The notes beneath the pieces were generated by a model. It ran no database searches. It worked only from the letters and a program-made list of their open reading frames with translations, and had not been told where the DNA came from. 64,000 bases of DNA. Origin: Pisaster brevispinus (lineage: Eukaryota; Echinodermata; Asteroidea; Forcipulatida; Asteriidae). This document shows, one piece after another, positions 36,201-47,167 of this stretch; position 1 is the first letter of the stretch; the number at the start of each line of letters is the position of its first letter. A program made the position numbers and the translations under genes. Location: NCBI GenBank assembly GCA_023634235.1, contig JAMKCF010000008.1, positions 10,186,176-10,250,175 on the forward strand, in the 5' to 3' direction.

Positions 36201-37351
36201 AAAAAAGAAATAATCAATGAATAAAACAACACTTTTAACAACTTTAAGAAAGGTCTATACAGTATTAACTAAAGCACAAAGTTCATAAAAGAATCAACAA
36301 AGTTCAAGTATAAAGTGATAGATCTGGGTAGTCTAAAAGTAAACTGGAGTTATCCCATATTGATCTATGTGAGATGGAGATTATTAATTGATAAAGAAAA
36401 ATCATACCTGTAAAAACGGATGAAATAATAGAAGACAGTGAGTATTTGCTGAAACTTATTTATTTCATGTGTGATACCACTGCCATGTCATCCAGAATTA
36501 AGACAATGGCTGTGGAAACCACACACTACTACTGGGGTGTTGCTACTACTACTGGGGTGAAAAGCAAGGCTGTTGAAATTAACGGGGGCGGATACTAGGC
36601 TGTTGAAATTTAGGGGGGTGGAATTTTAACAACAAAATTCTTCACAATATTTCCAAGGTCCCTACAATAACATCATCGTAGTTTAAAGGCTTACAGCACC
36701 ATCAGGAGACATCAACCATTGATTATCAGGGCTGGAATGTTACACTTGACCAATTTTAGCATTGAGCCAGTAAACATGGTAAACTAACGCCCAGACAAGT
36801 CCAGCGGTGTTGTGTTTTTCATTTGAATAATAATACCTCACTGTGTAATACCGTTAGCAAAAAGAAATGTTTAAATGTTGACTTTTGAGTCTGTTATCTC
36901 TTTCAAGGCTGTTGAGTATCAAAATATAGGCCAACTTACTGTCAAGACAAGTGAGATCAATCTTCTTTAAGTGCTTGTTCAAATAAAAAAAGGCTTTCAA
37001 GTTAAACTTTATCGAAAGTTCTTTCTCATTAAGGTACTGGTCTTGTAAATTAAACTCTGGTCCATTCAATATTTTGAGCTACAAGCCCTGTGGTCTTGTG
37101 GAATTTTACCCCAATTTGAGCCCTGATTATGAATCTCATGTCTTGATTCTTGATTCAGGAATCTTCATGAACCATGAGGTCCTGCAGAACAGAAAACATG
37201 TAGATCAGAAACACAAACACCCAGCATAACTTAATTTCTAGTTGTTTTTGTATTGTTATTAGTTAATTTTTGATCTGAGTACCATTTTCATTATTAGCTG
37301 TTCCGACGTAGTGGTCGGAACAGCTATTGTTTTTGTTAAGATTTTTATTTG

Positions 37352-37404
<53 letters not shown>

Positions 37405-40400
37405 TGTATCTCAAAAGCCCATAGGTTTAACCAGGGCATTTTGTTAAAGCCAAAAGTCATACTTGGCTTAGTATAAAAGAGTTAAATCCTATATCATATT
37501 AAAGCTTAGGTTTTGAAGTTATAGAAAAGTGTAATTAGCTTAAATTAATTAATTAATTTACTTAGTTATAATGGCATGAATATTTAATTAGCCAATCTTT
37601 AGACCGCCATATCCCAAAAAGTATACGTCTGATCGTCAAACTTTTTTTCGATTTTAGACTTCTGGAATACTGTTGATGTGCATCGCGGCATACAATTACG
37701 GACGACGTCACAATGACGTCATTTATTGCGCGTTTTGTATCTGTGTACAAACACACAGGATAAAGTGAAAACAAATCCGACTTCTAGAAAAAAAAATTGT
37801 CAATTAAGCTCAAATTTAACGTCCTAGATTACACAAACTTTCTTAAAACAAATAAGATTTTATTGTCTTTCAGTTTAAAAGCTTCAAAACTTATTAAAAC
37901 ATTGTCAGTAGAAAAAAAACAAATTCTCAGGCAAATTTAACGCCATGGGTACTTTGCCTATAATCTGTGAGTTTATAAATAAAAACAGACTCAAGCTTTA
38001 AACATTTTAAACGATTGAGGGCGCTATACGAGTTTAACGGTGCTCTTGCTTGCTTTTTTTCAACTCGATCAAGTCTTAAACCCATATGATCTGTGTTTTT
38101 GCGATTTTTGTATGAAGAGTATATTATAAAGAGTCATTCCTGCGCCGACTGACACAAGTCTACGTTCATTCACAAGAATCGAGAAGAATTTTCTTGCTCT
38201 CAGCGCAGAGCGACGTGTCCGCTCAGATCTTGTTGTTATTCAGCGTGAACGTTGAAAATCGAACGCCGTGTGTTGGAACGATGTTGCCCGCGTGTCAGAC
38301 TTGTCTGCGCTTGGGTCCCGTTCACCGGAAAACGATCTTTTAGGTTTCTTATGCAAAGGCATTACTTGAAGCTGAATCGTGAAGGAAACAAGGCTACCCA
38401 TTCGCCTGAAACCACGTTTTAAGGTTCTTGTGCGAATGCATTACTTCGGGAAATCACTATGTAGCAAACAACAAACCTGTTGGGGGTTGCAATGAGGCTC
38501 GAATTGTAGCTGAATGGGGAAAGGTGTAGAAAAGAAAGCATACATTTTTCATGGGTGTGCATGAAGAGCCAAAATGAACAATAAAATCATATCCAATATT
38601 TACTATTTTAGCCCAACAAAAACATTCGGTATTAAAAAGACACAACATATGTTAATACAAAATTTAAATCGTCTACCCAAAATTATAATGTGCTACTAAA
38701 GCGCAATTGTGGCATGCACTGAGAGTGAGATGTTATCAGCGGAAAGCAGGCGTAGTAACAGAATAATGATTCGTTTTGAATTAATAATTCGTTTCGAATT
38801 CATAATTCTTTGATAAGAGTGGCACTTCATGCTACGTACTAACTTATTAACTTATACCGCATTTAATATTTTATCTCAACAAAAATAACATACACGATAT
38901 TAAAAAGTTTGTTTTTTTTTACAATTATGATTTTAATACAACAGCATAGACCAATCTTTATTTACTAACTTGTGAGACCTGTGGTGTGATTGCTTTATGT
39001 ACTAAATTGTGAAACCTATTCCATGATATACAGTCTTGTGTGGTTTGCGTACTAACTTGTGAGACCTGGACCCAATTTCATGACTCTGCTTACCATAAGC
39101 AAAAAAACGACGCTTACGGAAGCAGATAATTCCGTGCTTACGTCAAGCGTATTTCAGGGGTTAGCAGAGAATTACGTCTTTTTCTTGTGTGTACTTCACG
39201 TAACTAGGTATTCTTCGCTTACACAGCTAGCGCAGAAATTCGACGCTTGCAAAATAAGCGGAGAATGTTGACCGTAAGCATGGAATTCAGCAGTAACCAG
39301 AGCCATGTAATTGGGCTCATTTGTTTAAATGAGGGATAGTTCACTTTATACGCTAAGTTGTGAGACCCAGGCCCAAATACATGGCTCTGCTTACCAAAAG
39401 CAAATAATCAACGCTTACGGCAGAGAATTCCGTGCTTACGTCAAGCGTATTTCAGGGGTTAGCAGAGAATTTTGGCTGGTGCGCGTGTGTACTTCACGTA
39501 ACTAGGCATTCTTCACTTACACAAATAGCGCAAAAATTCGACGCTTCCAAAATAGGCGGAGAATGGGTGACTGTAAGCATGGATTTCTGCAGTAACCAGA
39601 GCCAAGAAATTGATTCGTTTAAATGAGGGATAGTTCACTTTATACGCTAAGTTGTGAGACCCAGGCCCAAATACATGGCTCTGCTTACCAAAAGCAAATA
39701 ATCAACGCTTACGGCAGGAAGTTCCGTGCTTACGTCAAGCGTATTTCAGGGGTTAGCAGAGAATTACGTCTTTTTCTCGTGTGTACTTCACTTAATTAGG
39801 CATTCTTTGCTTACAAAGCTAGCGCAGAAATTCGACGCTTGCAAAATAAGCGGAGAATGTTGACCGTAAGCATGGAATTCAGCAGTAACCAGAGCCATGT
39901 AATTGGGCTCATTTGTTTAAATGAGGGATAGTTCACTTTATACGCTAAGTTGTGAGACCCAGGCCCAAATACATGGCTCTGCTTACCAAAAGCAAATAAT
40001 CAATGCTTACGTCAAGCGTATTTCAGGGGTTAGCAGAGAATTTTGGCTTGTGCGCGTGTGTACTTGACGTAACTAGGCAATTATTATAGTCAATGTTTCG
40101 CTGCACTTTTTGATTGAATTGTTTTACGTTTATCCGAACTGTAAAAATGTAAACGTTTAACCGGTTGATCTGTTGGTTAAACGTGTAACCGTCACAGGCT
40201 TAGTATACATGCTAACTTGTGAGACATGTTCCTCGGTAACAAAATTTCGAGTAAAAGAAACTTTAACACATCTGCGGTTGTGATCAAAAACATTGCCTCT
40301 TCAGTGCATCATTATTTGGCTCTGCACAATCGAATTGTTGTGGAACGCCCTCTAGCGTTCAATGTTTCTTGCATTTATTACCTCAAGCACAGTTTTCATA

Positions 40401-42283
40401 TTAACAAAGACTACGAGCCTGATTGGAAACGATAATTATGTGCATTTCAAGTTCTTTTCAGATATAGACTCATTGAGCATTGAAGATTGAACTTGGGTTT
40501 ATCGTGACCCCATGTTAACCTTTACTTCCGGGTAAACCGGAAGTGGGACCATATCTCAAGAACTACACAACCCATGTTCCATTTCTTTTCAGTTATTAGA
40601 TCCTTTGAACATTGAAGATTGAACTTGGGAAATCGTGACCCCATGTTGACCTTACTTCGGGGTCAATCGGAAGTGGGACCATATCTCAAGAACTACACAA
40701 CTGATTTTCAATTTTATTCAGTTATAGACTCCTTGGGCATTGGAGATTGTCCTTTGGTAACCGTGACCCCATGCTGACCTTTTTTCCGGGTCAACCGGAA
40801 GTGGGACCATATCTCCAGAACTACACAACCGATTTTCAATTTCTTTTCAGTTATAGATCCTTTGAGCATTAAAGATTGAACTAAGGCTTACCCTGACCCC
40901 ATGTTGACCTTTACCTCTGGGTCAATCGGAAGTGGGACATTATCTCAAGATCTACAAAGCCAATTTTCAGTTTGTTTTGGTTATAGACTCATTGGGCATT
41001 AAATATTAACCTTGGGTTATCTTGACCCTAAGTTGACCTAAACTTCCGATTTAACCGGAAGTTGGACCATATCTCAAGAAGTACCAGCCGATATTCAAAC
41101 TTTTTTCAATTATATACTTCCTGGCATTGAATGTTAGCCTTGTGTTACCATGACCCCATATTGACCTGAACTTCCGGGTCAACCGGAAGTGGGACCAACT
41201 CTCAAGTACTACGCACCCGATTTTCAATTTTATTTCAGTTATAAACCTTTTGTGCATTGAAGATTAGCCTAGGAATACCGTGACCCGTGTTGACCTTTAC
41301 TTCCGGGTCAACCGGAAGTGGGACCATATCTCAAGAACTACAAAACCGATCCGATTGTTAATTTTTGTTCAGTTATACACTCCTTGGGCGTTACAAATTT
41401 GCCATGGTTAACCGTAACCCCATGTTGACCTTTACATCCGGGTAAACTGGAAGTGACACCATATCTCAAGAACTACATCTGGAGCGTTTAATCAATGTAA
41501 TGAGAAACGGAACAGCTTTGTGTTTGTCATGGACAAACACCTAATGTCTAGTTCATATTTGGACTCATTTGTCTTATAAAAGCAGAAAAACCACTGTTCC
41601 AATAACAATTGTGCTAGACATGGTTATTAAAATTGATGTTTAAAAGGTCATTAACTTGCAATCATTTTCAAATACATTTTGGCCTACACATATGAAATTT
41701 AAAAACAAATTTTAAGAGCATACTATTTTTTATTAAGAAATGTTTACTTTTTTTACTTTGTTGACAGTTGGAGCTCTGGGACACAGCCAACATGGAAAGA
41801 GCACGTTCACTTACAGAACAATACTATAGAGAAACATCAGCATCTCTGCTAGTATACGACATTGCAGATTCTTATTCCTTAAGAAACATTGAAACATATT
41901 GGCAACAAGAGCTGCAGAATCATAAGTCCAACTCGTATGCATTATCATTCATTGTGGGTAACAAAAATGACTTAGAGGTAGCTAAATATGATTCTGAACA
42001 TACAACTGTTTCCTATGCTAAGGAGGTCATTGGAAAACAATGTACATGTAAAGATGTATTTGAAGTGTCAGCCAAAGAAGATTACTGTGTGGAAAGGATG
42101 TTTCATGGGGTAGCTGAACATCTCTGGAAATTCCACACACAGCAAAATTCTAAACAGAACAATTCCTCAGGTGTAGCATTCGGAATGCATAGAAAGGAAA
42201 ATATATCAATTAGAACTGACGGGGGTATACATGCTGCACACCAGGAAATTAAGACAACAGGAAAAGGATGGGGATGTTGCTAA
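30064..42283 (+). CDS. Rab-family small GTPase with atypical switch residues
   Basis: Rab proteins recruit effectors to membranes when bound to GTP. Exons 30064-30263 and 41768-42283 join in phase 0 across an 11.5-kb intron (donor CAG|GTAGGT, acceptor TTGACAG). The P-loop is [10 protein letters not shown]4 is NKND and G5 is SAK. The C-terminus GWGCC carries the double cysteine that is geranylgeranylated in Rabs. G3 reads [11 protein letters not shown] where Rabs have WDTAGQE: the glycine is Asn and the catalytic glutamine Met. In switch I a Ser stands where the effector Thr is expected. It may therefore cycle GTP unusually. The start is either ATG 30072 or, through a probable upstream exon, ATG 23481 (252 residues). 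The Rab subfamily is unresolved. Confidence 0.85.
30437..31600. repeat. 20-bp minisatellite in the Rab intron
   Basis: About 45 copies of a 20-base unit, consensus CTGTGATCTCCAGGCCATGG, with the last bases varying (GG, GA, TG). To the left (30437-30640) is a looser array with related words such as CTTGGACCTCCATGCCATGG. A longer block including TCCATTCCATGGATGCGATC appears at 30941 and 31200, 259 bases apart, so there is higher-order structure. The repeated open minus-strand frames (MAWRSQ...) follow from the unit and are not genes. Confidence 0.92.
32420..33280 (-). pseudogene. Gypsy integrase region
   Basis: Shows the H2C2 zinc-binding part ([20 protein letters not shown] then CSCLKQKRP) and the DDE core ([25 protein letters not shown]). 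A frameshift follows near 32540. The C-terminal part is cut by the truncated LTR at 32419, just after a short recognisable stretch. Confidence 0.85.
33312..33977 (-). pseudogene. Gypsy RT tail and RNase H region
   Basis: Contains [56 protein letters not shown] and ADALSRLP, the standard RNase H block of Ty3/Gypsy pol. The YxDD-bearing reverse transcriptase core is absent, so this copy cannot reverse transcribe. Confidence 0.85.
33993..34763 (-). pseudogene. Gypsy gag-like region
   Basis: A 256-codon frame starting [15 protein letters not shown], with a Pro/Ser-rich middle and a capsid-like helical part ([20 protein letters not shown]). Gag in such elements forms the particle that packages the RNA. 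It continues after a frameshift at 33826-34098. No zinc knuckle is seen, consistent with the deletion into pol. Confidence 0.7.
34856..36500 (-). repeat. LTR-related region with a third partial copy
   Basis: The segment 34909-34997 recurs at 36409-36495 (TGTAAAAACGGATGAAATAA ... ACTGCCATGTCATCCAGA), 1.5 kb further on. Either the 5' LTR is about 1.6 kb with an internal duplication, or a second element or solo LTR lies next to the first. Between them is a palindromic element (35846-36009). Confidence 0.6.
35846..36009. mobile_element. 164-bp palindromic foldback element
   Basis: ACAAATAATGAATGTTTTTC on the left is mirrored by its reverse complement at the right end. Inside, TTGAAAGATGGAATGTTC and GAACATTCCATCTTTCAA pair. 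The two arms are imperfect in places (GTGCAACAGTGCGAATATTTG against AATATTCGCACCATTGCAC). A MITE or an insertion into the LTR region is likely. Confidence 0.8.
37356..37403. repeat. TTA microsatellite
   Basis: About 15 TTA units close to the 5' hairpin of element A. Confidence 0.95.
39046..40080. repeat. Tandem array of about 295-bp MITE-like units
   Basis: Units begin near 39048, 39351, 39645 and 39943 with AAGTTGTGAGACCCAGGCCC. Each starts CATGGCTCTGCTTACC and ends GTAACCAGAGCCATG, so each unit has its own inverted ends. The third full unit is closer to the first than to the second (GTCTTTTTCTCGTG against TTGGCTGGTGCGCG), and the last is cut short. A MITE with inverted ends has been amplified in tandem inside element A. 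Confidence 0.85.
40440..41480. repeat. Tandem array of about 128-bp units in element A
   Basis: About eight diverged units, each with GTGACCCCATGTTGACCTTT, a GGGTCAACCGGAAGTGGGAC block and CATATCTCAAGAACTACA. Spacing runs from about 120 to 133 bases. Central tandem repeats of this type are typical of HINE/DINE elements. Confidence 0.88.
41768..42283 (+). CDS. Rab terminal exon
   Basis: Opens [20 protein letters not shown] and carries [27 protein letters not shown] and the prenylation end GWGCC, then TAA. This single exon encodes everything from G3 onward. Confidence 0.92.
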   Translation: MELWDTANMERARSLTEQYYRETSASLLVYDIADSYSLRNIETYWQQELQNHKSNSYALSFIVGNKNDLEVAKYDSEHTTVSYAKEVIGKQCTCKDVFEVSAKEDYCVERMFHGVAEHLWKFHTQQNSKQNNSSGVAFGMHRKENISIRTDGGIHAAHQEIKTTGKGWGCC

Positions 42284-42833
42284 AGTGACACTCCATGTTA
42301 TGGTAGTGAACAAACTAATTCGCCAACTGGTTTATATTTAGGGACAAGGTCGTTCAACAAACTTGGGGGAGTGGTTGGGGTGGGTTTGACTTTTGATGGC
42401 CCTCTTCCAGATTCATTGAAAATATATGTGAAAATAGAAGTTTAAATTTTTGAAAAGAAGCAGTCATGAGACATTTGTCAGACTACCGTTGCTGCAAACC
42501 CAGTAAACAATGGCCCAATGTGCCTTTTATTATAGAGAAAATGCTTTTAATTTTAAGTACATGTATATCACATGTTGGCATACAATTTAGTTTTGCTTGT
42601 TCACATTTGTGCTTAGAGCATTAATAATGTACGCATTCACTAGCACCAAGAATGATAATCCTAAACAGTGAGTGGCAGAATACCAGTGCCATCTACATCT
42701 AGTGTGTCTGCCACCTATATATAATTTTTAAGTGAAATTGGCAACAGGCAGTTGGGCATAATCCGACTGGAAATACTTTTGTTGAACAGTTAAAGATCAA
42801 TCGCTAGGTACATGTATTCCAGACAGCAACCAG

Positions 42834-42839
42834 AATAAA
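42834..42839 (+). terminator. Candidate Rab polyadenylation signal
   Basis: AATAAA about 550 bases after the Rab stop codon. Another AATAAA lies at 44164-44169. Neither is supported by anything else. Confidence 0.35.
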
Positions 42840-43489
42840 GTTAAAGCTTGCTGATTGATTTCAGGAGCTGTAAAGTACTTACAGGTACAATGTACATGTT
42901 ATACACAAGTGCAGAAGAGAAGATATTTTTTGCAAGGTACATGTAATGCACATGTAACAGGCATGTAGGAAGATGGTTTTGACCGAAAGGGGAGGGGGGC
43001 CTGATTCTTTGTGCAAAGGGTTCTAGTCAGTAAAAAAATATGAATAGAGGCATTAATAAGAGACTGAATTGGGAGCGCAAAGCCATTAGGGCATGGGGTC
43101 TGGGTCCGCTGAAGGGCCCTAGGGAAATTTGAGGTCATAGATGATTTAGTCTTGTACTTGTTGCACAGCTTGCGAAGCATTTCTCATTAAAAAGTAAACA
43201 AAATGATTTGCAGAGTTAATTGTGAAATAATTATTTTACCCTTCATATCTAAAATATTTGTGGGGTTTTTGTGGGCCAGATTATGTATTTGTGAAATTAC
43301 ATGTGTAGCCTGGTCTCTAACCATACACACTGAACTGTCAAGTTTCCAGCAAGGATGAAATTCAAGGGTAGGGGGGCTCTTGCAAGCCAGAATAGTCTGG
43401 TTTTAGCCCCATGAACATATTAGGCTCTAGATACCTATGGGAGCAATGTGAGGTGATTATAAAGAGTGGTGAGGATCTGCTTCCAATGT

Positions 43490-43645
43490 TGTATTGTAAA
43501 CTTGTGTGTGATCCCTGGCTATACAGCAGTTACAGGTTGAATGGCTTCTGATGGCTTCTGACTGGCTCCCCCTGACCAAAAATATTGACAAAATAAGGAG
43601 ACTGCCAGCATAGGGCTAGATAGCTCAGTTGATGCAATGCCACCC
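43490..43645 (+). mobile_element. SINE relic, same family as the ZNRF intron copies
   Basis: GTAAACTTGTGTGTGATCCC, CTATACAGCAGTTACAGGTT, ATATTGACAAAATAAGGAGA and GGGCTAGATAGCTCAGTTGA match the copies at 21205-21845 in order. The B box is missing; the copy breaks off shortly after the A box. Confidence 0.75.
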
Positions 43646-43714
43646 CCCAAAAAAAAGGGAAACTTTTAAGAAAGCTTTTGATTTATACTCAATTTTTCAC
43701 CTTTCTTATTTTTA

Positions 43715-43779
43715 GGGGGGGGGGGGGGGTAGGCCCCCAGCATCTTTTCAGCAGGTGCTAACGCCCCCCCCCCCCCCCC
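43715..43779. other. G15 and C16 tracts in inverted arrangement
   Basis: A run of 15 G (43715-43729) is followed 34 bases later by 16 C (43764-43779). They could pair as a hairpin, or the G run could form a quadruplex on one strand. The lengths may be affected by assembly error. Confidence 0.8.
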
Positions 43780-46700
43780 ACTCCTACGGGCATATGTAAA
43801 GGGAGTGTTTTAAAGATACATGTACGTAAGCAATTTTTAAATGCAAACTACTTTTTCCATATTTAGCCACCTTTATTTTGAATTGTCATACTAGTAATAG
43901 TCTGTCTTTCTCTAATTTGTTTTGATTGAACATGCAGTTGGACACAACATAAGATTCTAGACCTCTCTTTTCTCATTTTAAGTGCAGTATCATAAGTGCA
44001 GTATCATTTGCAGAAGTTGCAGCCATTTTGGAAAAAGGCCCACAAGGCTTCACACAGACACATAGACAAGCCATCCGCTGGACTACAGTATTCAAATGGA
44101 ATTATTTCTCCAGAGGATTGTGGTACTGTTTTTAACTTCATAGCCATTGAGCTTTCAGACTGAAATAAATAAGTTTTAAAAATTACTTACCAATACTGTA
44201 CTTTGTCTTTTAGGTAAATGTAATGCATACAATAATAAATCAGATGTGTATAATTGATTAAATAGAGATGTCCTCGGGATGTCCTCGGTATTATACCATT
44301 TACACACTTGTGTGTGTGTCTTTTTAATTGGATTGTCTGTAGATCATTAAAATGTGTAATTATAGTGACAAATGAAGAGTGCTCAAACTGAATCTCAAAT
44401 GTGAAAAGTCCTAACTGTAAAGGCCTGATGCAAACAGTATAAATGAGACATGGACTGAACTCTTTATAATTACTATTCTTAGTTTATATGCACAACACAA
44501 AAAGCAAACAAGGATGTGGAAGCAGGGTTTGGATACAAGTTTTACATACATGTGTATGGGTAAAGAAGTACATGGGTTATGATTTAATTTATTTGATGTA
44601 ACTTATTAGTTATGAAGAAAATCTTTAGTCCCATCACAAAATTGTATAGATGCAATGTAAAATGGTTTAGATTACGTATAAAGTACTTTTGAAATGCCTT
44701 GAAATTTGTATTTAGAGAAAATTTTAATTTCTCCTTTTTCATTGGCGGTATTAGCCAGAGGGCTGTCTAGGTGTCTTTTGGTTGCCAAAGTGAAGTCTAA
44801 GTGATAGAGCAATTTGGAATTGTCTTTCAATTTACGGCAAATTTTGCCCCTTTTCAAAATGCTGGCTTAAAACTTGCATTAGACTCTGATGATTTATTTG
44901 AAGCTGGTTTATTTCACTTTTCGAGTTTTTAAATAAATTTTATAAAGGATTAATAACTTTTTTACCCAATTTCAACTGTATATTTTTCAAAAAATATATG
45001 GAAACTTAAGTGCCTTTTTATGAAAAACATTTAAACACATTCCAACTGTAATTTAAGTCCTTTAACTACATGCAAGTCCATGTTGCATAACGTCCGTCTA
45101 CACCTACTTTTTATAACACACTTGTGTCATATTATTTCAAATTGGGAGACTAATATTTTTTGTCACACCTAAATCGTTAGCTGATTCATTCTGTTGTCAA
45201 TTCTTCATTCATTTCTTAACAAAACATCAGAACATGTTTGTGTTTATCAAGTAGAAATACAGGCCCTGAAGGGTGCTCAGCTATTTTCCTGTCATTAGAG
45301 GTACTTCTATGAGGACAATGAAACTTTGTATTGGGACAATGCAAAGGGCACCACGGCAAATTATGTGGATGCCATGTGTTAATTTGTGGACTTGAAATAC
45401 ATGCACAATGTGTTGATATATACACGTTTATGTATACATGTTAATAACCAAACCATATGAGTAAAATGATGAACAACATCGTGCACATGGCACAAATCTT
45501 GTCTAGGGTGATTTTATTTGATGAATGTGTTGATGTGATGAAAGGAAGCAGAGAGCAATTTGCACCACCTTGTATGGTGTACATCAATCATGTAGTCTAT
45601 CATCCCTATGTATTTTCAAAGGGAAAGTTTGAAAACATTGTCAAATACTGATTTTCAATTGATATTCTAATGGATAATAAACATCAACCAAAAATCAAAG
45701 CACACCCATTTTGTGTATTATGTATTTATTGAAGTGGTTTGATTAGGTATGCCTCAATTTAAAAAAAAACAACAACAAATCACTCCAGTTGAAAATACAA
45801 CAGATAGGGCCAGGGGCTTTTCAAATAAGAAAGAGCACACTAACAGATGGTTACACCAACAAAAATAACAGGTTTCTCTGCCAATTTTCACTCATTTGAA
45901 CACCTCGCACATTCAGTTAAGATTGAAATTAAATATCACACAGACCGTCATTCAACAATAACAAAGAATCATTCAATTTCGTCTGAATCAGTCGTAAGGG
46001 GTTGATTGGACATTCATTTTCATTAATCATTAATGGGCAACCATTCTACAATTTTTCAAGCATCTTTTCAGATGTTAAAACATCTCTGCATTTCTATAAC
46101 AGTCTCATTTGTTCTCCGTGTAAAAAGAATACCTGACACCTTAAATTTATGCAAACCTCTCTTTCTTAACTTAAGTTTTCAGAAAGACAAAACAGATGGA
46201 AAAATCAACAGTGAAAAAAATCCTGAACCCATTTCATGATAAAAACCAGTTTTTTATAGCATAAATTTTACAGCGCAGACCATTTGATAAAAAAGGGACC
46301 TGAGCAGAAAGAAGAGGAAAGTATGTCAATTTTAATTTTAATGCCCAAATGCTGAAAAAAGTAAACAAGAAAAGAAAAACATGTTAGGCCTTTTGCTCAT
46401 TTGAATGCTTCAAACAACAAGAGATTAAAAAAAATTTGTTTGAGTATCCTAACAATAAAAAATTAACCCTGGCTTGCTCTGATGTGTAAAAATCAGACCA
46501 AACTGAATGGCCGATGATGAAAATGATCAGAAAAATACAGAAATTTGTTGGGAAAACCTGTTATAAAACAAAATGCTAGCATCTTTGAGAGAAATGCAAT
46601 TAAAAATTAAAAGCCCATATCCACCTTTGTCATGTGACTGGATTACAGAGGTAAAGAATTTGAAGTCTATTTGAAGTTTTGGCATTACAGTTGAGTGGTA

Positions 46701-46987
46701 TGGGTTTGCAGTACACTGTGGCTAATCTCACTCTGGCTTTAGTGATTTACTGGACACATGTAGGAAGCTTCGAGGACCTGCATCAGTTTTCTCATTTCAA
46801 CTCTAATGGTCTTTTAAATTTCTTTTCATTCATATTCCTCAAACCGTCCTCAGCCCCAAGATTTTGTCTCAAGAATCACGATGATGATACTATATACCAT
46901 GTACATGAATCTCATTACTGTAAAGCAGACCAAAGTAGTAGTACATGAAAAGTACTATGCTAATATTCAAAATTAGTCACAGAAATG

Positions 46988-47167
46988 TTAAGACTTGTTT
47001 TCATTGGTGTTTGACTCCTCTTCACTCGGTGCTGATAACTTTGTAGTTGTGCCTTCTCGATATTCAGGGAAGGTTTCCCAAGGGCTGGCTAGATCAAACT
47101 TGCGAAATTCTTGAGTCATCTCTATTGGTTCACAGACAACTCGCTTTAACTCATCATCATATCTCAC
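46988..47167 (-). CDS. NDUFS3: NDUFS3 exon 6
   Basis: [39 protein letters not shown] and a Ser/Glu/Asn-rich tail ending NENKS, then stop. Acceptor TTTCAG. Confidence 0.96.
   Translation of the reverse strand: MRYDDELKRVVCEPIEMTQEFRKFDLASPWETFPEYREGTTTKLSAPSEEESNTNENKS

Larger units (their letters stand above)
37296..41551 (+). mobile_element. Helentron-like (HINE) element A, 4.3 kb
   Basis: The 5' end is a hairpin, AGCTGTTCCGAC / GTCGGAACAGCT with a 6-base loop (37296-37325). Its right arm recurs as GGAACAGCT at 41509-41517, followed by a second hairpin GTGTTTGTC-ATG-GACAAACAC (41520-41540), seven bases, CTAG (41548-41551) and TT. Helitron-group elements end in CTRR after a hairpin; Helentron-derived HINE/DINE elements add an inverted repeat at the 5' end and before the 3' hairpin, and tandem repeats in the middle. 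All are present. No Rep/helicase is encoded, so it is non-autonomous. It lies in the Rab intron. Confidence 0.7.
42290..46987. other. Gap between the Rab and NDUFS3 genes
   Basis: The two genes converge here. Apart from 3' ends, a SINE relic (43505-43640) and homopolymer tracts, no gene or complete repeat was recognised. Minus-strand frame 45216-45425, rich in Cys, His and Pro, resembles nothing I can name. A minus-strand AATAAA at 45725-45730 could serve NDUFS3. Confidence 0.4.

Noticed and set aside
39046..41480. CRISPR-like array
   Set aside because: Units are long, contiguous and without spacers; the genome is eukaryotic. They are tandem repeats within a transposon.
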